A stretch of 9,666 bases of DNA, from positions 1-9,666 of the forward strand of contig JBHENW010000040.1 of NCBI GenBank assembly GCA_046261875.1. Direction: 5' to 3'. Shown one piece after another: positions 1 to 6,114 of this stretch (within the stretch, counting starts at the first letter, position 1; each line of letters opens with the position of its first letter). The position numbers and the translations under genes were made by a program. Origin of the DNA: JBHENW01 sp046261875 (GTDB lineage Bacteria; Acidobacteriota; Thermoanaerobaculia; UBA5066; Gp7-AA6). The notes under the pieces were generated by a model. That model saw only the letters and a program-made list of their open reading frames with translations, did not search any database and had not been told where the DNA came from.

Positions 1-714
1 CCAGAGGATCCGGTGGACGGGACGCTCGAGCTTCGCGCCGGCCGAGTTGGCGATCTGGACGCTGTGCACGTCCACGCGCGCGATGTCGCCGTCTTCTAAG
101 AAGATGACGTCGCGTGTCCAGGGAACGAGGGCGATGGGGTCGGATGACACGAAGTTCTCCCCTTCGCCCAGGCCGAGCACGATGGGCGGCCCCGAGCGCG
201 CCGCGACAATCACGCCCGGCTCGGCGGAAGAGGAGATCACGACGGCGTAGGCGCCGCGCAGCCTCTGCGTGGCGCTCTGGACGGCCGCGAAGAGGTCCCC
301 CGTGAACGCGGCCTCGACCTCGTGCGCGAAGACCTCGGTGTCGGTCTCGCTCGTGAACCTGTGCCCCTTGGCCGCCAGCGCCGACTTGCGCGCGGCGAAG
401 TTCTCGAAGATGCCGTTGTGGACGGCGACGATCTTGCCGGTGCAGTCGGTTTGAGGGTGGGCGTTGGCTTCCGTGGGGCGGCCGTGGGTAGCCCAGCGCG
501 TGTGGCCGATCCCGACGGCGCCCTTGATCGGCTCCCCGGAGAGCTTTTCGATCAGCGCGGAAAGCTTTCCCGGGCTCCGATGGATCTCGAAGTCGCCGTT
601 GGAGAGGGTCGCGATGCCGGCCGAGTCGTAGCCGCGGTACTCGAGGCGCTTCAGGCCATCGAGCAGCAGCGGAGCGGCCTGCTTCTCACCGACGTATCCG
701 ACAATCCCGCACAT
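1..714 (-). CDS. glmS: Glutamine--fructose-6-phosphate aminotransferase (isomerizing), 5' part
   Basis: GlmS makes glucosamine-6-phosphate from fructose-6-phosphate and glutamine, the first committed step to UDP-GlcNAc in the cytoplasm. The 238 codons visible form the N-terminal class II glutamine amidotransferase domain. Mature GlmS starts with the nucleophile Cys2 (MCGIVGYVG, residues 1-9). Other family signatures are EYRGYDSAG (25-33), HTRWATHG (71-78), HNGIFEN (99-105) and SETDTEV (122-128). The two SIS sugar-isomerase domains lie beyond base 1; the full family length is about 600 residues. The ATG at 714 follows glmU by 4 nt, and its GGAG ribosome site lies inside the last codons of glmU, 7 nt before the start, so the genes are co-transcribed and probably translationally coupled. 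Family identity is clear. Confidence 0.97.
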   Translation of the reverse strand, partial: MCGIVGYVGEKQAAPLLLDGLKRLEYRGYDSAGIATLSNGDFEIHRSPGKLSALIEKLSGEPIKGAVGIGHTRWATHGRPTEANAHPQTDCTGKIVAVHNGIFENFAARKSALAAKGHRFTSETDTEVFAHEVEAAFTGDLFAAVQSATQRLRGAYAVVISSSAEPGVIVAARSGPPIVLGLGEGENFVSSDPIALVPWTRDVIFLEDGDIARVDVHSVQIANSAGAKLERPVHRILW

Positions 715-718
715 CGCG

Positions 719-2173
719 TTACTCCTTCGCCTGCGCGCGCGTCTTCTGCTTGCGCGCCGCGCGCTTGTCCGCCCAACCGTCGATGTTCTTCTGCGGGGTG
801 CGCGAGACCGCCAGCGCCCCGTCCGGCACGTCGTGCGTCACCGTCGTTCCCGCGCCCACGTACGCGCCCTTGCCGACCTTCACGGGCGCGACGAGCTGAG
901 AGTCGCTGCCGATGAACGACCCGTCCCCGATGACCGTCCCGTGCTTCTTCTCGCCGTCGTAGTTGCAGGTAATCGTCCCGGCGCCGATGTTCGCGCCCTC
1001 CCCGATGTCGGCGTCCCCCAAATACGACAGGTGGAGCGCCTTGGTTCCTTTGCCGAGCCGTGCTTTCTTCGTCTCGACGAAGTTGCCGACCCGGACATCG
1101 TCCTCCAGGACCGTCTCGGGGCGCAGGCGGGCGAAGGGGCCCACGCGGACCCGCTGGCCGATCCGGGCCCCTTCGACGTCGCAATGCGGGCCGATGACCG
1201 ACCGGGCGGCGATGGTCGTATCGGAGATGCGCGTGTAGGGCAGGACCTCGCAGCCTTCGCCGAGCGCCGTTTTTCCTTCTAAGGAAACGAAAGGATGGAT
1301 CACGACGTCCGGCTCGAGCCTGACGTGCGGGCCGATCCGAGTCGTCGTGGGGTCCTGGATCGTCGCGCCGCCGTCGAGCGCCCGCTCGAGGATCCGGCGC
1401 CGCTCGATCTCTTCGGCGGCCGCGAGGTCTCGCCGCGTGTTGATCCCCCACGCCTCGCGCCAGTCGGAGGCCTCGACCGCGTCCACCTTGCCGGCCTTCG
1501 AGGCGAGCGTCTCGATCGTGTCGGTCAGGTAGTACTCGCCGTTGACCTTGTTCGGGCGGAGCTTCTGGATCGCCGGCGCGAGCGCCGGCCCGGCGAAGCA
1601 GTACACGCCGGCGTTGACCTCGCCGACCTGCTTCTCGCGGTCGCTCGCGTTCCTGTACTCGACGACGCGCTTCACGCGCCCCGAACGGTCGCGCACGACG
1701 CGTCCGAAGTCGGCGGGATCCGGCGGGCGAAACGAAAGGAACGCGAGGTCGAGCGATTGCTTGCGCTGGAGGTTCAAGAGGGAGTTCAGGGTCGCCGTCG
1801 TGAGGAGCGGCGCGTCCCCGGAAAGGACGATCACGGGACCGTTCCCGTTGTCGAGAGAGGAAAGGGCGGCCCGGACCGCGTCGCCGGTGCCTCGCGGGGG
1901 GTCCTGGACGACGACGGAAACGGCGTGCCCCTCGAGGACCGCGGCGACCTGCTCGCGGCCGGCGCCCAGCACGGCGACGATCGCGGAGGGCGCGACGCTC
2001 TGCGCGGTCTCGACGACCGCTTCGATCATGGTCCGGCCGGCGACGCGGTGGAGGACCTTGGGGATCGACGAGCGCATCCGGGAGCCGAGACCGGCGGCGA
2101 GGATGACCACGCGCGGTGGAACGTCCCCGGGCGGGCGGCGGCCCGATCGTGCTTCCGCTTTCTTCTTAGGCAA
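719..2173 (-). CDS. glmU: Bifunctional UDP-GlcNAc pyrophosphorylase / glucosamine-1-phosphate N-acetyltransferase
   Basis: GlmU acetylates glucosamine-1-phosphate and couples it to UTP to give UDP-GlcNAc, the precursor of peptidoglycan and lipid A. The 484-residue product has both expected halves. The uridyltransferase domain shows VILAAGLGSRM (23-33) with Lys39 in PKVLH, the GTG loop at 95-97 and LSGDAPLL (117-124) with the metal-binding Asp120. The left-handed beta-helix acetyltransferase domain contains KALHLSYLGDA, with the catalytic His near residue 381, then NIGAGTITCNYDG and the PQKNIDGW end. The start is TTG at 2173: a TGA lies in frame nine codons upstream and no ATG is available before the nucleotide-binding loop. 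This gives a Lys/Arg-rich N-terminal extension of about 15 residues compared with E. coli. A GTG at Val22 is unlikely because it abuts the first strand. glmS follows directly. Confidence 0.97.
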   Translation of the reverse strand: MPKKKAEARSGRRPPGDVPPRVVILAAGLGSRMRSSIPKVLHRVAGRTMIEAVVETAQSVAPSAIVAVLGAGREQVAAVLEGHAVSVVVQDPPRGTGDAVRAALSSLDNGNGPVIVLSGDAPLLTTATLNSLLNLQRKQSLDLAFLSFRPPDPADFGRVVRDRSGRVKRVVEYRNASDREKQVGEVNAGVYCFAGPALAPAIQKLRPNKVNGEYYLTDTIETLASKAGKVDAVEASDWREAWGINTRRDLAAAEEIERRRILERALDGGATIQDPTTTRIGPHVRLEPDVVIHPFVSLEGKTALGEGCEVLPYTRISDTTIAARSVIGPHCDVEGARIGQRVRVGPFARLRPETVLEDDVRVGNFVETKKARLGKGTKALHLSYLGDADIGEGANIGAGTITCNYDGEKKHGTVIGDGSFIGSDSQLVAPVKVGKGAYVGAGTTVTHDVPDGALAVSRTPQKNIDGWADKRAARKQKTRAQAKE

Positions 2174-2228
2174 TTTCGCGGCCCCGCTCCCCGCTCAAAA
2201 GGGGAAACCTGCTGCAGGAATCGGTCCA

Positions 2229-2234
2229 AGTATA
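2229..2234 (-). promoter_or_regulatory. Candidate -10 element for glmU-glmS
   Basis: On the minus strand the 118-nt gap between the TPR gene and glmU contains TATACT, one base from the consensus -10. It would start transcription about 48 nt before the TTG of glmU. No good -35 is present at 16-18 nt. A perfect 10-bp palindrome, CCGACGTCGG (2242-2251), sits just upstream between the -10 and the expected -35 and could bind an activator or repressor. This is a pattern match only; glmU could equally be read from the promoter of the TPR gene. Confidence 0.3.
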
Positions 2235-2291
2235 TGCGGGGCCGACGTCGGTCGCCGTAGCCCGAACGTGCCTGGAGCCCGGCCGGCCAGC

Positions 2292-2963
2292 TTACGAGGC
2301 CAGGAGCTCCTGGAACTGGGGCGTCGCGCGCACCCCGTCGAAGTCCCGATCGTTGCGGGCCAGGACGCGGTTGCGCTGGTCCTCCTCGATCGCCTTGCGC
2401 AGGTGCTCGACGGCGGAGTCGAGAGCCCCCTGCTGCGCGTAGCAGCAGGCCAGGAGGAAGTCCACCTTCCCGCCGCCGTTCTTCTTCGCGGCGCGCTTCA
2501 AGTGCTCGATCGCCTCGTCCACGTTCCCGCGGTTTTTCTCGTATACCGCAGCGTAGTAGAAGTCCTCGGGCTCGGTCAGGGAGGGCTGCGCGGCGCGCTT
2601 CTGCCGCTCGCAGACGGCGAGGTAAACGCGGGCGCGGTCCCCGAGCTCCTTCTCGTCGGGGTACTTCTGGACGAGATCGAGGAAGTGGCGCTCGGCCTCT
2701 TCCAGCTTCTTCTTCTGGAGGGCGGTGACGCCGCGGTCGTAGTCCTTTCGGGCGGCCTCGGTGTGGCGGGAAAGCTCCTTGACGGTCTGCGCCTTCTTGG
2801 GAGCCGGGGCCGTGTCGTGGCGGCCGTTGAAACCGAGCTTCTCCATCTTCTTCTCGAGGTCGTCCATGCGAACGCTCAGGGCCTCGGCGATGGCCTGCAG
2901 GCTCATCTTCTGGGCGTTGTCCCTCAGGAAACGGAGCTCGGCTTCGGACCAGCGTTTCGCCAT
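2292..2963 (-). CDS. Tetratricopeptide-repeat protein with HTH-like N-terminus
   Basis: The 223-residue soluble protein has no signal peptide. Residues 1-45 (starting MAKRWSEAELRFLRD) look like a small three-helix Myb/HTH-type unit: a Trp, an acidic helix, then SLQAIAEALSVRMDDLEKKMEKLGF, the pattern of helix-turn-helix proteins that inspect DNA or bind partners. A linker rich in Lys, Ala and Pro follows. From about residue 65 to 205 there are TPR-like helical hairpins, for example the ALQKKKLEEAERHFLDLVQKYP segment, the NRGNVDEAIEHLKRAAKK segment and AQQGALDSAVEHLRKAI. The C-terminal FDGVRATPQFQELL motif is common at the end of TPR proteins. The ATG has a GGGAGG site about 7 nt upstream. The specific function is unknown; a scaffold or regulatory role is an inference. 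It lies upstream of glmU on the same strand, with a 118-nt gap. Confidence 0.8.
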   Translation of the reverse strand: MAKRWSEAELRFLRDNAQKMSLQAIAEALSVRMDDLEKKMEKLGFNGRHDTAPAPKKAQTVKELSRHTEAARKDYDRGVTALQKKKLEEAERHFLDLVQKYPDEKELGDRARVYLAVCERQKRAAQPSLTEPEDFYYAAVYEKNRGNVDEAIEHLKRAAKKNGGGKVDFLLACCYAQQGALDSAVEHLRKAIEEDQRNRVLARNDRDFDGVRATPQFQELLAS

Positions 2964-3000
2964 CTCGAGACCTCCCGGCGGCGTGCCGAAAAAACGGCGT

Positions 3001-3029
3001 ATTGTAGGGACCGGCTACGGTCCTGTCAA
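3001..3029 (-). promoter_or_regulatory. Near-consensus sigma-70 promoter with operator-like inverted repeat
   Basis: Reading the minus strand, TTGACA (3029-3024) is followed by exactly 17 nt and TACAAT (3006-3001), a -35 match of 6/6 and a -10 match of 5/6. Transcription would start near 2994, about 31 nt before the ATG of the TPR gene. The spacer holds a perfect inverted repeat, GGACCG-4 nt-CGGTCC (3008-3023), which fills almost the whole interval between the hexamers and is placed as a repressor operator would be. A second short inverted repeat, GCCG-A6-CGGC (2985-2998), covers the predicted start site. Confidence 0.75.
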
Positions 3030-3091
3030 ATGTGCGGACATCTCGGAATGGGGGGTCGGGGGAACCTGTTTTGAGGCGGTGGAGGATACGA

Positions 3092-3385
3092 ATGCTCAAG
3101 AAGACCTGGACAGCGGCCCTGTTGATCGCCGTCGCACTCTCCGTCGCGGCCGCCAACGCCGCGACCACGGAAAAGACGCTCACCGCCAGCGGCGCGGTCT
3201 CCAAGCTCGACGCCGCGGAACGGACCGTCTTCGTCAGCGTCACGGGGAGCGAGACCCGGTTCGTCTGGACGGCCGACACGAAGATCAACGGCACCCTGGC
3301 GCCCGGCGCGAAGGTGACGATCCGGTACACGATGCTGCCGGACGGCCAGAACCTCGCGCACCAGATCACGGTGTCGAAGAACTAG
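3092..3385 (+). CDS. Small exported protein of unknown function (DUF5666-like beta fold)
   Basis: The 97-residue product has a typical Sec signal peptide: MLKKTW, a hydrophobic stretch to about residue 20 and an AANA cleavage site near residue 23. The mature part is about 75 residues, with alternating beta-strand character: a GAVSKLDAAERTVFVSV strand pair, then a TRFVWTADTKING strand and APGAKVTIRYTMLPDGQNLA, ending HQITVSKN. This layout (G-x-V-x-x-hD, T-K-I/V, G-x-x-V-x-V-x-Y) resembles small periplasmic proteins of the DUF5666 type, but I cannot confirm membership. The ATG is preceded by GGAGG at 3081-3085 with a 6-nt gap, which fixes the start. It is divergent from the TPR gene and is followed by a hairpin terminator, so it is probably a single-gene transcript. 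Confidence 0.8.
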   Translation: MLKKTWTAALLIAVALSVAAANAATTEKTLTASGAVSKLDAAERTVFVSVTGSETRFVWTADTKINGTLAPGAKVTIRYTMLPDGQNLAHQITVSKN

Positions 3386-3419
3386 CTCTCCCCTTTCAGC
3401 CATCAGCTCTCGGCAATCG

Positions 3420-3447
3420 AGGCGGCCTGCGTGCCGCCTTTTCCTTT
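3420..3447 (+). terminator. Rho-independent terminator
   Basis: A GC-rich stem AGGCGGC / GCCGCCT with a 6-nt loop (ctgcgt) is followed by TTTTCCTTTCCTT. It begins 35 nt after the stop codon of the small exported protein and ends just before the -10 of the ferredoxin promoter, so it separates the two transcription units. Confidence 0.75.
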
Positions 3448-3450
3448 CCT

Positions 3451-3459
3451 TGCTAGAAT
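3451..3459 (+). promoter_or_regulatory. Extended -10 promoter for the ferredoxin gene
   Basis: TGCTAGAAT fits an extended -10 (TGn followed by a TATAAT-like hexamer with 5/6 matches). No -35 is visible at the usual distance, as is often the case for extended -10 promoters. The start site would be near 3466, about 36 nt before the ferredoxin ATG. A CCCGCG-ttcc-CGCGGG inverted repeat (3460-3475) lies over this start site. Confidence 0.5.
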
Positions 3460-3501
3460 CCCGCGTTCCCGCGGGGAAGCTCGCGGAGGAGGATTTGGCC
3501 C

Positions 3502-3771
3502 ATGGGGATGTACATCATCGCGGAGCCCTGCATCGGGACGAAGGACACCGCGTGCGTGGACGTGTGCCCGGTCGACTGCATCCACCCCCGGAAGGATGAG
3601 GCCGGCTTCGAGACGGCGGAGATGCTCTACATCGACCCCGACGTGTGCATCCAGTGCGGCAATTGCGAGCCCGCCTGCCCGGTGACGGCGATCTTCACGG
3701 AAGAGACGATCCCGGACAAATGGAAGCACTACCAGCAGATCAACGCGGACTGGTACAAGAAGCAGGCGTAA
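3502..3771 (+). CDS. fdxA: 7Fe-type ferredoxin ([3Fe-4S]/[4Fe-4S])
   Basis: This is an 89-residue cytoplasmic electron carrier. The first cysteine set is C10-x7-C18-x3-C22-P with C26, the Azotobacter FdI-like spacing in which the second Cys of a normal 4Fe-4S motif is missing (Thr13 here). The second set is C49-x2-C52-x2-C55-x3-C59-P. By analogy with FdI, C10, C18 and C59 hold a 3Fe-4S cluster, and C22, C49, C52 and C55 hold a 4Fe-4S cluster. The segment between the two sets is about 8 residues longer than in FdI. The tail KWKHYQQINADWYKKQA is an amphipathic helix. GGAGGAGG (3485-3492) lies 9 nt before the ATG at 3502, which favours it over the in-frame ATG at 3508. The redox partner cannot be read from the neighbours. 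The gene symbol follows family usage. Confidence 0.93.
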   Translation: MGMYIIAEPCIGTKDTACVDVCPVDCIHPRKDEAGFETAEMLYIDPDVCIQCGNCEPACPVTAIFTEETIPDKWKHYQQINADWYKKQA

Positions 3772-3810
3772 GTCGGGAGTCGGGAGTCGGGAGTCGGGAG
3801 TCGGGAGTCG
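3772..3810 (+). repeat. Heptamer tandem repeat (GTCGGGA x5.6), G-quadruplex pattern
   Basis: Directly after the ferredoxin stop codon there are five perfect copies of GTCGGGA plus GTCG, ending 3 nt before the stop codon of the convergent hydrolase gene. The plus strand therefore carries five GGG tracts, each separated by AGTC, which satisfies the G3-N1-7 pattern for a G-quadruplex. No hairpin-plus-T-run terminator exists for either converging gene here, so this repeat occupies the place where both transcripts should end. It is non-coding on both strands as annotated. Confidence 0.9.
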
Positions 3811-3813
3811 AAG

Positions 3814-4653
3814 CTAGGGTTTCTTTGGCGTCGGTTTCGGGGCGGGCTTCGTCGCCGCCGTCTTCTTTTTCGTCGTCCTCGTCTTCTTCGCGGTCACCTT
3901 CTTGACCGAGAGCACGCGCTTGAAGAACGCGTCGGTGCGTGCGTCGGCGTCCTTCGCGTCTTCGGGCCGGAACGTCGCCGGGTCGGTCAGCGCGGACGCG
4001 AAGCCGTGCCCGGCCTCCCGGTAGATCTTGAAGTCGATGCTCTTGCCCGCGGCCTTCGCCTTCCGCTCGAACTCCTTCACGCTCTCGACGGGGATCCCTT
4101 CGTCCTTCCCGCCGAAGTGGCCCATCAGGGGCGGCTTCAGGCTCCGGATCGTCGCGTCGTCGGTCAACAGCCGACCGTAATAGATGACGGCGCCCGCGAG
4201 CGCGGGCTCGGCCAGGGCGACCGATAGCGAATAGCCTCCACCCATGCACCAGCCGACGACGCCGACCTTCGTCGGGTCCACGTCGGCGCGGCCTTTCAGG
4301 AACGCGACGGCGGCCTGGAGGTCGCGCATCGCGCGGTCTTCAGGGAGGCCCCGCATGAGCTGGTGGGCCTGGTCGGAGGTCGTGGCGAGCTGTCCGCGGT
4401 AGAGGTCCGGGGCGATGACGACGTAACCCTGCCGCGCGAAGTGCTCGGCCTTTGTCTTGACGAAGTCGTTCAGGCCCCACCACTCCTGGATGACCACGAC
4501 GCCGCCTTTCTTGACGACGTCGCTGGGCGCCGCGATGAAGGCGGGGACTTTCTCCTCGCCGCTCATGAGCGTCATCATCGCGCCGGAAACCTGCGCGGAG
4601 AGCGTCGCGGCGGCGAGCGTGGCGGCGAGCGCGAGGGCGATTCGCTTGAGCAT
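3814..4653 (-). CDS. Exported dienelactone-hydrolase-family alpha/beta hydrolase
   Basis: The 279-residue product starts with a Sec signal peptide (MLKRIALALAATLAAATLSAQ, cleavage near residues 20-21). The catalytic domain spans about 27-249. Family landmarks are VIQEWWGL with Glu57, the nucleophile elbow GWCMGGG with Cys136, Asp184 in GGKDEGIP and His216 in EAGHGF. These are the Cys-Asp-His triad plus the Glu that interacts with the Cys in dienelactone hydrolase. The natural substrate is unknown; many family members act on esters other than dienelactone. The last 30 residues (about 250-279) are Lys/Thr/Ala/Pro-rich, with 11 Lys and 1 Arg, and lie outside the fold. The ATG has GAGGAG 5 nt upstream. 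The gene is divergent from the SprT-like gene (34-nt gap) and convergent with the ferredoxin gene. Confidence 0.9.
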   Translation of the reverse strand: MLKRIALALAATLAAATLSAQVSGAMMTLMSGEEKVPAFIAAPSDVVKKGGVVVIQEWWGLNDFVKTKAEHFARQGYVVIAPDLYRGQLATTSDQAHQLMRGLPEDRAMRDLQAAVAFLKGRADVDPTKVGVVGWCMGGGYSLSVALAEPALAGAVIYYGRLLTDDATIRSLKPPLMGHFGGKDEGIPVESVKEFERKAKAAGKSIDFKIYREAGHGFASALTDPATFRPEDAKDADARTDAFFKRVLSVKKVTAKKTRTTKKKTAATKPAPKPTPKKP

Positions 4654-4675
4654 CGGTACTCCTCTCGAGTCGGGC

Positions 4676-4683
4676 TAATCTTA
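4676..4683. promoter_or_regulatory. Overlapping divergent -10 elements (bidirectional promoter candidate)
   Basis: The octamer TAATCTTA gives TAATCT on the plus strand (4676-4681) and TAAGAT on the minus strand (4683-4678), both fitting TAnnnT. With a start six nt after each hexamer, plus transcription begins at 4688, exactly the first base of the GTG of the SprT-like gene. Minus transcription begins at 4671, 18 nt before the hydrolase ATG, whose GAGGAG site would be retained. The gap between the two start codons is only 34 nt, so little other room exists for separate promoters. No consensus -35 is visible on either side. Confidence 0.45.
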
Positions 4684-4687
4684 TCCG

Positions 4688-5191
4688 GTGAGCTCCCTCT
4701 TCCCGCTCGAGCCGCTCGGCGCGAAGGAGGAGCTCCAGATGCTGTACGACCGGCTCGCGGCGCGGTTCGGCTTCGGCGCGGCAGTCGTCCGGCTCTCGCG
4801 GCGCAAGCTGACGGGCGGCCACATCTTCTACGGCTCGCCGCACCGGATCACGGTCTCCGCGCACCTGTCGGCGGCGGAACGGGACAACACGCTGCGGCAC
4901 GAGGCCGCGCACGCCTGGGCGTATCTTCTCGGGAAGAACTGCGGCCACGGCGCCCTCTTCCGGAGGCTGGCGCGGAACCTCGGCGCGTCCTTCGCGAAGG
5001 CCCCCGACACGAAGGCGCTCGAGGAATTCCGGAAGAAGCGCGAGGTCATCTACCGCTGCGAGGGGTGCGCGCGGCTCTTCCCGCGCTTCCGTCCGTTCCG
5101 CGGCGCGCGGTTCTGCATCGCCTGCGACCGCGCGGGGCGGCCCGCGAGGCTGCGCCGACTCCGCGCTCCGCTTCCGCCCCGGCAGACGTGA
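4688..5191 (+). CDS. SprT-like zinc metalloprotease-fold protein
   Basis: The 167-residue protein has the zincin signature HEAAH at 71-75 inside TLRHEAAHAWAYLLG, and a probable third zinc ligand at His87 in GHGALF, as in SprT/Spartan-type proteins. A C-terminal zinc ribbon follows: C124-x2-C127 and C143-x2-C146. SprT-domain proteins are typically proteases of protein-DNA complexes or regulatory factors; the target here is unknown. The start is uncertain. GTG 4688 follows an in-frame TAA by nine nt, has no ribosome site and would suit a leaderless mRNA. ATG 4739 (Met18) has AAGGAGG 8 nt upstream and would give 150 residues. I kept the longer form because the intervening codons have the local G/C-ending bias. 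The stop overlaps the next start (GTGA). Confidence 0.85.
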   Translation: MSSLFPLEPLGAKEELQMLYDRLAARFGFGAAVVRLSRRKLTGGHIFYGSPHRITVSAHLSAAERDNTLRHEAAHAWAYLLGKNCGHGALFRRLARNLGASFAKAPDTKALEEFRKKREVIYRCEGCARLFPRFRPFRGARFCIACDRAGRPARLRRLRAPLPPRQT

Positions 5192-6114
5192 CCGCGGCAA
5201 GCGGGGCGGCTTTCCCGGCGGGCTACCGGATCGGCCATGCGACGGACGCGGAGCGGCGCACCGGGTGCACGGTCGTCCTGACGCCGCCCGGGACGATCGC
5301 CGCGGTGGACGTGCGCGGCGGCGCGCCTGGCACGCGGGAGACGGGAGTCTTCACGCCCGGCAACCTCGTCTCGGAGATCCACGGCGTCCTCTTCGCCGGC
5401 GGGAGCGCGTTCGGGCTCGCCGCGGCGACCGGCGTCGTCGCGTGGCTGCGCGACCGCGGAGTCGGGTACGCGGTCGGGCCGGCGCGCGTGCCGATCGTGG
5501 CGGGGGCGGTGCTCTTCGATCTCGCCGTCGGCGATTCCGCCGCGTTCCCGGACGAGGCGTCGGGCCGCGCGGCCTGCGACGCGGCGCGCGAAGGCCGGAT
5601 CCCGGTCGGCGCCGTGGGCGCCGGAACGGGCGCGACCGTCGGCAAGCTCTTCGGCGTGCCGAGCGCGGCGCGGGGAGGGCTCGGCGCGGCGGCCGTGACG
5701 CTCCCCGACCGCGAGGTCGTCGCGGCCCTCGCCGCGGTGAACGCCTTCGGCGACGTCGTGGATCCCGTGACCGGCGAGCGGCTCGCCGGGTCCAGCGCCG
5801 AGGGCGGCGGCGGGGCGGCCCGGGCGCTCATCGAGAGCGATCTGGGCGCGACGCCCGCGGCGGCGTCCCATACGACGCTCATCTGCGTCGCGACGACGGT
5901 CCCCTTCGAGCCCGGGGCTCTGCGGCGGGTCGCGATCGAGGCGCACGACGGCCTGGCGCGGGCGGTCCGCCCGGCGCACACGGTCGTGGACGGCGACGTC
6001 GTCTTCGCCCTGGCGCCGGGGGGCGGGACTCCCCCGCTGCTCACGCGCCTGCGGGTCGGAGCCGCGGCCGCGGAGGTCGCGGCCCGAGCGATCGTCTCCG
6101 CGGTCACCTCGTGA
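5188..6114 (+). CDS. P1/S58 family peptidase (DmpA/NylC-like Ntn hydrolase)
   Basis: The product has 308 residues. Enzymes of this family are made as one chain that cleaves itself before a Ser or Thr, which becomes the N-terminal nucleophile of an amidase or aminopeptidase. Family landmarks are FTPGNLVSEIHGVLFAGGSA (55-74), GAGTGATVGK (144-153), VNAFGDVVDPVTG (184-196) with Asn185, and the nucleophile region SHTTLICVATT (227-237). The final segment is EAHDGLARAVRPAHTVVDGD followed by VVFALAP. Thr229 is the predicted nucleophile. The residue before it is His228, where NylC, from memory, has Asn and DmpA has Gly. No signal peptide is seen, so it should be cytoplasmic. The GTG start overlaps the SprT-like stop by 4 nt and the stop overlaps the EamA start by 4 nt, so all three are translationally coupled. 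The substrate is not predictable. Confidence 0.92.
   Translation: MTAASGAAFPAGYRIGHATDAERRTGCTVVLTPPGTIAAVDVRGGAPGTRETGVFTPGNLVSEIHGVLFAGGSAFGLAAATGVVAWLRDRGVGYAVGPARVPIVAGAVLFDLAVGDSAAFPDEASGRAACDAAREGRIPVGAVGAGTGATVGKLFGVPSAARGGLGAAAVTLPDREVVAALAAVNAFGDVVDPVTGERLAGSSAEGGGGAARALIESDLGATPAAASHTTLICVATTVPFEPGALRRVAIEAHDGLARAVRPAHTVVDGDVVFALAPGGGTPPLLTRLRVGAAAAEVAARAIVSAVTS

Noticed and set aside
2281..2288. GGCCGGCC palindrome as a terminator of the TPR gene
   Set aside because: It is only 8 bp, has no loop and no T-run follows; such palindromes are expected by chance in this composition.
2985..2998. GCCG-A6-CGGC hairpin as a terminator
   Set aside because: The stem is only 4 bp and lies at the predicted start of the TPR transcript, with no gene ending into it.
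1295..3074. Long plus-strand open frames opposite glmU and the TPR gene
   Set aside because: Their proteins are low-complexity Arg/Ala/Gly/Pro-rich strings with no family motifs. The minus-strand products in the same place are unmistakable GlmU and TPR proteins. GC-rich codons leave few stops on the other strand.
3772..3810. CRISPR-like array
   Set aside because: The units are 7 bp, perfectly adjacent and without spacers, so this is a simple tandem repeat.
4363..5187. Upstream extension of the S58 peptidase frame to a start near 4363
   Set aside because: The extension runs antisense to the hydrolase and in the wrong frame through the SprT-like gene, and gives Arg-rich nonsense. The family N-terminus (GYRIGHATD) fits a start at GTG 5188.
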